NCBI GenBank assembly: GCA_964454305.1
Contig: CAYVXX010000066.1
Location: forward strand, 1 to 11,032
Direction of reading: 5' to 3'
Source: JAUSPI01 sp964454305
GTDB taxonomy: Bacteria; Desulfobacterota; Syntrophia; Syntrophales; JADFWA01
DNA length: 11,032 nucleotides
The notes under the pieces were generated by a model. The model saw nothing but the letters and a program-made list of their open reading frames with translations. It did no database searches and was not told the origin of the DNA. Both the position numbers and the translations under genes were made by a program. This document shows, piece after piece, positions 5,670 through 11,032 of the stretch; the first letter of the stretch is position 1; every line of letters starts with the position of its first letter.

Positions 5670-7706
5670 ATGAAGAAGTTATTAAGCTGTATTGTTGTGT
5701 TATTTGCGTGTCTATTTATTGCTTCGTATTTTCCTGTCCATGCACAGGAAAAAGATGTGATAATAATGGACGAGGTGGTAGTTTCTGCAACTAAAACAAA
5801 AGAGAAACGAAAGGATATTCCAAACACCGTTGTCATAAAAGATGAAATAGACATTAAGGAATCACCGGCAAATAGCGTGGGGGAACTACTGGCCAATGAA
5901 CTAGGTATAGATTGGAGAACATATGGAAATTATGGAAGTGCCGCTCAGGAGATTCACATTAGAGGCATGAGCGCTGATGCCACACAGGTATTTGTTAATG
6001 GAGTGAACGTCAATTCTCCATCTTTGGGTACTGCAGATGTGGCAAAAATACCTCTTAATAATATTGAACGTATAGAAGTGGTTAAAGGTTCGGGCTCCCT
6101 TCTCTATGGTTCAGGTGCCATGGGGGGGACCGTTAATATTATAACAAAAAGACCTAAACGCGATAAAATGGATCTGAAAGCAAGTGCCGGCTATGGTTCT
6201 CAAGATACCTACCAGTTGTCTGCCGAGCAGGGGATGTTTCTTACCGATGATTTAGGATATTATCTGACGGCAAGTCGTCGGGAAACCGATGGTTTTCGGG
6301 ATAACAGTGATCTAACTCACAACGATGTTTCTCTCAAATTGGTTTATGATAAAGGTGATGCTTTAGATATAAGCCTTTACGGCGATTACATTGATCGGGA
6401 ATACGGCAGGCCTGGTGTCAAGCCGCCTCCGGGGACGCAGGATTATTATATTAACGGCGTGAAATTTTACAGTAGTGAATCAGCGAGCGTCCTCGATGGG
6501 GGGAGTGATGATGACGGTCATATTGTTCTTCAGATGAAATCAAATCCGATGGAGTGGCTGGGTTTCAAGGTGAAAGGCGATTATACATACATGGAGAATT
6601 ATAATTATGGCCGGTATCATTCTTCCGGGACGGGACAGAAGACCTGGACAACGAATGAAGTAACCGGTGTTGAAGGGAATGTTGAGATCAAACCGTTTGA
6701 AGGTTTAAGTCTGTTGCTTGGTGCAGATTACAAGGACTACGACTGGAAGAACGAGGCCGTGTCCCTCGATACCAATGGTAATGATGTGACCGGAACTCAA
6801 ACAGAAGCCGAGGCTGATTTACATACCAAGGGAGCGTATGCAGAAGCCCAGTATCGGCCATGTGAGTACGTTAAGGCACTGGTTGGGATCAGGCATGAAG
6901 ACCATTCAACCTTCGGGTATGAAGACCTTCCCCGTTTCGGTCTGGTGATTAATCCGCTGGAAAACACTGCCTTGAAATTTAGTCGAGGCAAACACTTTAA
7001 AGCACCGACACCTAACGACCTTTTCTGGCCATATGAAGACTGGGGTTGGGGAATGGGTACTGAAGGGAATCCTAATTTAAAGCCTGAAACAGGATGGCAT
7101 ACAGACGCAACCGCCGAACAGACCTTCTTCGATAAAAAGGTGTTCGTTACGGTTTCGTATTTCAAATGGAATATCGACGATAAAATTCGCTGGGTTCCTG
7201 ACAGCAGTTTTTTCTATAGACCGGAAAACCTCGATAGCTATAAAGCCGATGGCTGGGAAGTTGGAACAAAAATCGGACCGTTTTATAATATGATTTTGGC
7301 GCTTAGCTACACAAACACCGATGCGAAAGAAAACAAACAAGGTGGTGTCGAACGTCAGGCCCTGTATACTCCTGAAGATCAGTTCAAAGGGTCTTTAACC
7401 TACTGGACTGAATTTGGTCTCAGTGCGACTGCCACGGTTCGTTATATGGATAAACGACCAGCATTGTATGATAGTGATACCGATGTTAACCCTTCCCGGA
7501 CCCTTGCGCCATATTGGACAACGGACATTAAAATCGAACAGCGTTTATATGACCACTGGATACTAACCCTTACGGGCAACAACCTGTTTGACAGGGAATA
7601 CGAAACTTATATGCAGACCTTTTATGATTATGCAAGCACGGCTACGCTCTGTTCTTATCCGGGGGCTGGAAGATCGGTCTTTTTCAATGTGGGTTATGAG
7701 TTTTGA
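5670..7706 (+). CDS. btuB: TonB-dependent outer-membrane corrinoid receptor, BtuB-like
   Basis: The 678-residue product is an outer-membrane beta-barrel with plug that takes corrinoids from outside, energised by TonB-ExbBD. A signal peptide (1-25, MKKLL..., likely cut after VHA) is followed by a TonB-box-like DEVVVSAT (34-41). The plug domain spans about 46-160 and includes IRGM and IERIEVVKG...LYGSGAMGGTVNIIT. The rest is barrel with many aromatic-alternating strands, a GNPNLKPE motif, an NNLFDREY strand near the end, and C-terminal ...NVGYEF with the terminal Phe needed for barrel assembly. The ATG at 5670 follows GAGGGGG (5653-5659); the GTG at 5634 lies on the riboswitch P1 strand and would spoil the signal peptide. 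Corrinoid specificity is inferred from the cobalamin riboswitch and neighbours; the barrel alone could serve other ligands. Confidence 0.92.
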   Translation: MKKLLSCIVVLFACLFIASYFPVHAQEKDVIIMDEVVVSATKTKEKRKDIPNTVVIKDEIDIKESPANSVGELLANELGIDWRTYGNYGSAAQEIHIRGMSADATQVFVNGVNVNSPSLGTADVAKIPLNNIERIEVVKGSGSLLYGSGAMGGTVNIITKRPKRDKMDLKASAGYGSQDTYQLSAEQGMFLTDDLGYYLTASRRETDGFRDNSDLTHNDVSLKLVYDKGDALDISLYGDYIDREYGRPGVKPPPGTQDYYINGVKFYSSESASVLDGGSDDDGHIVLQMKSNPMEWLGFKVKGDYTYMENYNYGRYHSSGTGQKTWTTNEVTGVEGNVEIKPFEGLSLLLGADYKDYDWKNEAVSLDTNGNDVTGTQTEAEADLHTKGAYAEAQYRPCEYVKALVGIRHEDHSTFGYEDLPRFGLVINPLENTALKFSRGKHFKAPTPNDLFWPYEDWGWGMGTEGNPNLKPETGWHTDATAEQTFFDKKVFVTVSYFKWNIDDKIRWVPDSSFFYRPENLDSYKADGWEVGTKIGPFYNMILALSYTNTDAKENKQGGVERQALYTPEDQFKGSLTYWTEFGLSATATVRYMDKRPALYDSDTDVNPSRTLAPYWTTDIKIEQRLYDHWILTLTGNNLFDREYETYMQTFYDYASTATLCSYPGAGRSVFFNVGYEF

Positions 7707-7827
7707 TATCAATATATTGGTAGTTATGCTGGTATCAAAGTAACTTTTTGAACCATGAAGCGTTAATTTGAATAATGTGTGGAGGGAAAGGATTTCTTTT
7801 CTATAGCACAAAAAAGTGATGATCCCC

Positions 7828-7887
7828 TGTCTCCCCGGGGTTGGCGCGGTCTACCTCCTTATAAAGAGTGCCAACTACGGGGAGACA
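7828..7887. repeat. imperfect palindrome, 18-bp arms
   Basis: TGTCTCCCCGGGGTTGGC (7828-7845) is nearly complementary to GCCAACTACGGGGAGACA (7870-7887), 16 of 18 positions, around a 24-base loop. No T-run directly follows on the plus strand. It could be a mobile palindrome or a structured RNA; I cannot assign it. Confidence 0.7.
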
Positions 7888-7890
7888 TTG

Positions 7891-7938
7891 AAAATTTTTC
7901 GAGGACATCAATACTGACGACCTCGTAAAAAGTTTTTT
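7891..7938 (+). terminator. possible transcription terminator after btuB
   Basis: AAAATTTTTCGAGG (7891-7904) pairs with CCTCGTAAAAAGTTTT (7921-7936) apart from two unpaired bases; the 3' arm runs into six T (7933-7938). The loop is 16 bases. The GC-containing part of the stem, CGAGG/CCTCG, is near the loop and the base is A-T, so it is not a classic strong terminator. It may simply be another dispersed palindrome. Confidence 0.35.
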
Positions 7939-7953
7939 CTTGTTACCCAAAAT

Positions 7954-8009
7954 CATGTCCTGAACTTTTTCAGGATCTCATGGGATTCTGAAATAAATTC
8001 AGAATGACA
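7954..8009 (-). repeat. double-hairpin palindromic repeat, copy 2 (inverted)
   Basis: Read on the minus strand this begins TGTCATTCTGAATTTATTTC, identical over its first half to copy 1 at 3503-3560. It ends TTCAGGACATG where copy 1 has TTCAGGATGACA. The middle differs at a few positions (CCCATGAG against CTAATGAG). Confidence 0.85.
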
Positions 8010-8061
8010 AAAGATCAGTTTTATAACCGGGAGCGCACCCGCAAGCCCCGCCCTGTGGAGG

Positions 8062-8184
8062 CTGTGTCGTAATAAGGTAAATTGTCATTCCGAACGAATG
8101 TGAGGAATCTTAACATGCTCAATTTATTAAGCATTAAGATTTCTCGCTTTGCTCGAAATGACAAAAAAAGGAATTGCGACACAG
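8062..8184. repeat. nested palindrome with 12-bp terminal inverted repeats (MITE-like)
   Basis: The outer arms CTGTGTCGTAAT (8062-8073) and ATTGCGACACAG (8173-8184) are complementary except at one position. Inside, TTGTCATT (8082-8089) pairs with AATGACAA (8157-8164), and AATCTTAA (8106-8113) with TTAAGATT (8134-8141). The 123-bp length, terminal inverted repeats and absence of coding potential suit a miniature non-autonomous element, or one palindrome inserted in another. No transposase or clear target duplication is visible. Confidence 0.7.
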
Positions 8185-8318
8185 TTTCGTGGGCGAGGAA
8201 CTTCGCTTTTTGCGAAACCGTCAATACTTATTTACAAGTTCTGCTAATTCGATATAGACTTCATTCTGTCTTCCGGATACCTAAATAATTGTGAAGAAGA
8301 TAGATAACAGGGGGAACA

Positions 8319-8834
8319 ATGAAAGGATATGTTCAGGTCTATACAGGCCATGGCAAGGGAAAAACGACGGCGGCTCTTGGGCTTGCCCTGCGTGCGGCCG
8401 GCGCCGGCCTTAAGGTGTATATCGCCCAGTTTGTCAAGGGAATGAAATATAGTGAGATTAATATCCTGGATAAACTGTCAGACTCCATTGCGCTAAAACA
8501 GTACGGCAGAAGCTGTTTCATTAACAGAAACCCGGATGAGAAAGATATTCGAGCCGCACGAGAAGGTCTCAAGGAAGTACGAGAAATCATGTGTTCCGGG
8601 GAGTACCAGATGATTATTCTTGATGAGGCCAATATTGCCACCGATTATAATCTCTTCTCCGTGGAGGAGTTGCTCGATTTTATCAGGGCCAAGCCGGAAG
8701 AGGTCGAACTGGTAATTACGGGCAGGATGGCAGACCCCCGGGTTATCGAGGAGGCTGACCTGGTAACGGAAATGAAAGAGATAAAACATTATTATCAGAA
8801 GGGAGTAGAAGCAAGAAAAGGTATAGAGAAATGA
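8319..8834 (+). CDS. cobO: ATP:cob(I)alamin / cob(I)yrinic acid a,c-diamide adenosyltransferase (CobO/CobA/BtuR type)
   Basis: This 171-residue cytoplasmic enzyme transfers the 5'-deoxyadenosyl group of ATP to the cobalt of reduced corrinoids, making the coenzyme form needed for salvage. It has the family's characteristic P-loop GHGKGKTT (10-17), AQFVKG (36-41), a Walker-B-like MIILDEAN (98-105), LVITGR (131-136), and the C-terminal EIKHYYQKGVEARKGIE (154-170). Length is typical to slightly short, with no N-terminal extension. A strong ribosome site, AGGGGGA (8309-8315), precedes the ATG. Its TGA overlaps the next ATG (ATGA), so the BtuF-CbiZ fusion is probably translationally coupled to it. 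Equivalent names in other species are cobA and btuR. Confidence 0.95.
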   Translation: MKGYVQVYTGHGKGKTTAALGLALRAAGAGLKVYIAQFVKGMKYSEINILDKLSDSIALKQYGRSCFINRNPDEKDIRAAREGLKEVREIMCSGEYQMIILDEANIATDYNLFSVEELLDFIRAKPEEVELVITGRMADPRVIEEADLVTEMKEIKHYYQKGVEARKGIEK

Positions 8835-10891
8835 AGCAGTTCACCCTCACCCTCTCCCATCAAGGGAGAGGTAAAATTTTTGACTTTTTACGAGTGCCTA
8901 AAATATTATTCTCCATTGTTATTTTCATAATCCTGTTGAGCGCTACCCCTGTATTTTCCTATCCGGTGAAGTTTACTGATAGTCAGGGTAACAATATCAC
9001 TATTACAGAAAGGCCGTCGAGGGTAGTCTCTCTTGTACCGGGCATAACCGAAATAATATTAGGAATAGGGGCAGGAGATGCGGTCAAGGCCGTTACCTAC
9101 TACGACACTTATCCGTCTGAGACGGCCCATAAGGCGGCCATCGGCGGCTTTCTTTCACCATCCATCAAAGCCATTGGCGCGATAAAGCCCGATGTAATTT
9201 TCGTTTCCAGCCTGCATAAAAAGGTAAGGGAAAAATTTAAAAGCGAGAAGTGTCAATTAATCAGCCTTGATGCAAAAATCATTTCCGATATCTATCGAAA
9301 TATCGATTTGTTGGGCAGAATTTTCAACAGACAGAAAGAGGCTTCAAAAATCATCGATGAGATAAAGAGCGAACTCCGGATCATTGCAAAAAAGACAGCC
9401 GGTATACCCAAATCCGAAAGAAAAAGAGTTATTCGTCTCATGGGGCGCGACAGGGTGATGACCCCCGGTGATGATTCCTTTCAAAATGAATACATCAGGC
9501 TCGCCGGCGGAATCCCCCCTGAGCTAAACAAAAGTGGAGATATTGTACCTGTAACGAAAGAGGAGTGGGTGAAGTTTAACCCGCAGATTATCTATGGCTG
9601 CGGGGGTGACAGGGAAACGGCCGGCAGGTTTTTCAATCAACCGGGCTGGAAGGATGTGGATGCGGTAAAAACCGGGAAAATATTCTACTTTCCATGTGAT
9701 CTGACCTGCAGGGCATCGATACGAGCAGGGCATTTTGTGTCATCACTTTCCTCCATTATTTACGAAGATGAGTATTCCCGAAAGGATGCTCAAGTATTTA
9801 AGGATCATATATTTAAGACTCGCCATCTCGATCTTGACCTTAATTACATAAAAGATGCGCGCATTGCATACAGCAGAATAAATGATTTCGTAAACAAGAC
9901 CCTGATCATAGATTTTAAGGAACCTTTGTCCGTCGTTTCGACTCTTGAAGGAGAACGCAGGGGCATCACATCGGTTGGGAACCATTACTCCCCGCCCCCC
10001 TGCTGGGGGCTGACACATAGACTCGGCTTCAAGGAGATGAGATCGCAGATCTACAATGTTACAGGCAAATCGGAAGATACTGCGGGTTTTCTTTTAACTG
10101 GCGCCGACATGGATAATCTGGTTATTAAGAGTGAAAAATTCAGAGATATGGAGGTCTATGCTCTGGTGACTGCCGGTGTAAAGTCAAATGCCCTCAGAAC
10201 GTCTGTTGACAAAGGCGGATTTTACGAACCGGGGACCATCAACATCATTCTTTTGTCAAATATGAGGCTGACACCAAGGGCCATGACAAGGGCCATCATC
10301 AGCGCCACCGAGGCCAAGACCGCAGCGTTGCAAGATCTTGATATCAGAAGCAGCTATACTCCCCTCATCCATCAAGCCACAGGAACAGGAACCGATAACA
10401 TAATTGTCGTGGAGGGAAAAGGTACCCGCATTGACAATGCCGGCGGACATACAAAGATGGGGGAACTGATTGCAAAGGCCGTGTATGAGGCTGTTAAGGA
10501 CGCAGTGTACAAACAAAACGGAATAGTTTCCGGGCGTAATATTTTTCAACGCCTGAAAGAGAGGAAAATCAGTATATCCGGATTAATTTCCATGGATGCG
10601 TGCAAATGTAATGTTTGTAAGTGTGATCTGTCCGGAGCTCTGGAAGAGTTGCTACTGCAGCCCCGCTATACCGGATTTATTGAATCATCTTTTGCTGTGA
10701 GTGATGATTACGAAAGAGGCCTGATCGATGATCTCACATCCTTTGAATTGTTGTGTAATGACATAGCCGAGGAAATAGCCGGGGAAAAGATAGAAAATAT
10801 GACAGATTTCATTGCTGACAAAGATATGCCCCGTGTGCCCCGTATGGCATTTAACGCCTTATTGAACGGTCTTTACTACAGAATTAAGTAA
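8831..10891 (+). CDS. btuF-cbiZ: exported BtuF-CbiZ fusion: corrinoid-binding domain plus adenosylcobinamide amidohydrolase domain
   Basis: A 686-residue fusion. Residues 24-43 form a signal peptide core (LFSIVIFIILL, likely cut after VFS). Residues 46-312 are a BtuF-type binding protein: RVVSLVPGITEIILGIG, VTYYDTYPSE, IGGFLSPSIKAIGAIKPDVIF and, near its end, FPCDLTCRASIRAGHF. After a linker, 345-560 match CbiZ, which cleaves the aminopropanol side of (adenosyl)cobinamide or cobamides to give cobyric acid: SVVSTLEGERRGITSVGNHY, TAGVKSNALR (448-457), GTINIILLSN (468-477), TEAKTAAL (493-500), TGTGTDNIIVVEGKG and GGHTKMGELIAKAV. Residues 561-686 are an unrecognised tail with CKCNVCKC at 591-598. 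The ATG overlaps the adenosyltransferase stop; AAGG (8817-8820) is the ribosome site. Residues 3-14 are encoded by a repeat; GTG at 8894 is an alternative start. Domains are clear; periplasmic location of CbiZ is inferred. Confidence 0.92.
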   Translation: MKQFTLTLSHQGRGKIFDFLRVPKILFSIVIFIILLSATPVFSYPVKFTDSQGNNITITERPSRVVSLVPGITEIILGIGAGDAVKAVTYYDTYPSETAHKAAIGGFLSPSIKAIGAIKPDVIFVSSLHKKVREKFKSEKCQLISLDAKIISDIYRNIDLLGRIFNRQKEASKIIDEIKSELRIIAKKTAGIPKSERKRVIRLMGRDRVMTPGDDSFQNEYIRLAGGIPPELNKSGDIVPVTKEEWVKFNPQIIYGCGGDRETAGRFFNQPGWKDVDAVKTGKIFYFPCDLTCRASIRAGHFVSSLSSIIYEDEYSRKDAQVFKDHIFKTRHLDLDLNYIKDARIAYSRINDFVNKTLIIDFKEPLSVVSTLEGERRGITSVGNHYSPPPCWGLTHRLGFKEMRSQIYNVTGKSEDTAGFLLTGADMDNLVIKSEKFRDMEVYALVTAGVKSNALRTSVDKGGFYEPGTINIILLSNMRLTPRAMTRAIISATEAKTAALQDLDIRSSYTPLIHQATGTGTDNIIVVEGKGTRIDNAGGHTKMGELIAKAVYEAVKDAVYKQNGIVSGRNIFQRLKERKISISGLISMDACKCNVCKCDLSGALEELLLQPRYTGFIESSFAVSDDYERGLIDDLTSFELLCNDIAEEIAGEKIENMTDFIADKDMPRVPRMAFNALLNGLYYRIK
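8841..8872 (+). repeat. short palindrome inside the fusion gene's 5' end
   Basis: CCTCTCCC (8851-8858) and GGGAGAGG (8864-8871) form a perfect 8-bp stem around ATCAA, preceded by TCACCCTCAC. The sequence resembles widely dispersed CCCTCTCCC repeats. It is translated in frame as FTLTLSHQGRG, a leader that does not look like part of a signal peptide. Confidence 0.6.
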
Positions 10892-10908
10892 GAGGATTTT
10901 GCTCCTCT
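10891..10908 (+). other. hairpin at the end of the fusion gene, weak terminator candidate
   Basis: AGAGGA (10891-10896) pairs perfectly with TCCTCT (10903-10908) around TTTTGC and begins on the last base of the stop codon. It lacks a following T-run, so it is a poor intrinsic terminator but may stabilise the transcript end. Confidence 0.3.
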
Positions 10909-10909
10909 C

Positions 10910-11012
10910 TGTCATTCCCGCGCAGGCGGGAACCCATAGAGGGCTAAGCACTTGAAAAGACTGGATTCCCGTTCCCCGATCGGAGTCGAGGACAAGCTTC
11001 ACGGGAATGACA
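10910..11012. repeat. palindromic intergenic repeat with TGTCATTCCCG/CGGGAATGACA ends
   Basis: The outer arms TGTCATTCCCG (10910-10920) and CGGGAATGACA (11002-11012) are perfectly complementary. A sub-hairpin CCCGC/GCGGG (10917-10921/10926-10930) and a second GGATTCCCG (10953-10961) lie inside. Dispersed elements of this form are common in bacterial genomes. No gene is visible from 10892 to the window end. Confidence 0.8.
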
Positions 11013-11032
11013 AAATTGTGTATATTTCGACT

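Larger units (their letters stand above)
7707..8318. other. 612-bp gene-free region packed with palindromes
   Basis: No convincing gene is seen between the receptor and the adenosyltransferase. Four inverted-repeat structures occupy much of it: 7828-7887, 7891-7936, 7954-8009 and 8062-8184, with a smaller GTTTCG/CGAAAC pair (8184-8189/8213-8218). The short open frames here run through these repeats and lack ribosome sites. The right-hand genes must have their own promoter or depend on read-through; I found no convincing promoter near 8300. Confidence 0.7.

Noticed and set aside
8190..8218. Intrinsic terminator at GCGAGGAACTTCGCTTTTT
   Set aside because: The stem is only about four good pairs, no gene ends nearby, and the segment is part of the larger GTTTCG/CGAAAC inverted repeat.
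8082..8288. 68-codon open frame on the plus strand in the intergenic region
   Set aside because: Its first half is translated palindrome, it has no ribosome site, and an opposing frame covers the same repeat; this is typical of palindromic DNA.
3503..11012. CRISPR array suggested by recurring TGTCATTC sequences
   Set aside because: The copies are far apart, vary in length and orientation, are palindromic, and have no regular spacers or cas genes.

Overview
The window looks like chromosome from a Gram-negative bacterium with an outer membrane: it has a TonB-dependent receptor and proteins with periplasmic export signals. Mid-range base composition, many dispersed palindromes ending in TGTCATTC/GAATGACA, and the gene mix suggest an anaerobic Desulfobacterota (Syntrophia-like) lineage. 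That placement is inference; no rRNA or other marker gene is present.

Left part (1-3155): two divergent metabolic genes share a short intergenic region. On the minus strand is a class I/II PLP-dependent aminotransferase. On the plus strand is a divergent member of the ATP-type phosphoenolpyruvate carboxykinase family. Nothing links either one to the rest of the window.

Middle and right (3170-10891): a cobalamin capture and salvage locus, all on the plus strand. A strong sigma70-type promoter runs straight into a cobalamin riboswitch (3204-3350). Next come a Shine-Dalgarno site in a hairpin, a 45-codon ORF ended by a palindromic repeat, a BtuC-type permease and a BtuD-type ATPase. A second cobalamin riboswitch (5480-5635) has a P1 helix that uses the last sense codons of the ATPase gene; it precedes a BtuB-type outer-membrane receptor. 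After about 600 bp of gene-free, palindrome-rich DNA come a corrinoid adenosyltransferase (CobO/CobA/BtuR type) and, overlapping its stop codon, a 686-residue protein. That protein joins an exported BtuF corrinoid-binding domain to a CbiZ adenosylcobinamide amidohydrolase domain, with a cysteine-clustered tail.

Working model (inference): the receptor moves corrinoids across the outer membrane. The BtuF part of the fusion captures them in the periplasm and BtuCD imports them. CbiZ strips the lower-ligand side chain to give cobyric acid, and the adenosyltransferase caps the cobalt. The BtuF-CbiZ fusion is the most interesting item, because its export signal would put cobamide remodelling in the periplasm instead of the cytoplasm. 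The second theme is how closely palindromic repeats are interwoven with the operon: one ends a riboswitch-controlled ORF, one lies in frame in the fusion gene's leader, and two inverted copies bracket the permease-ATPase-receptor block.
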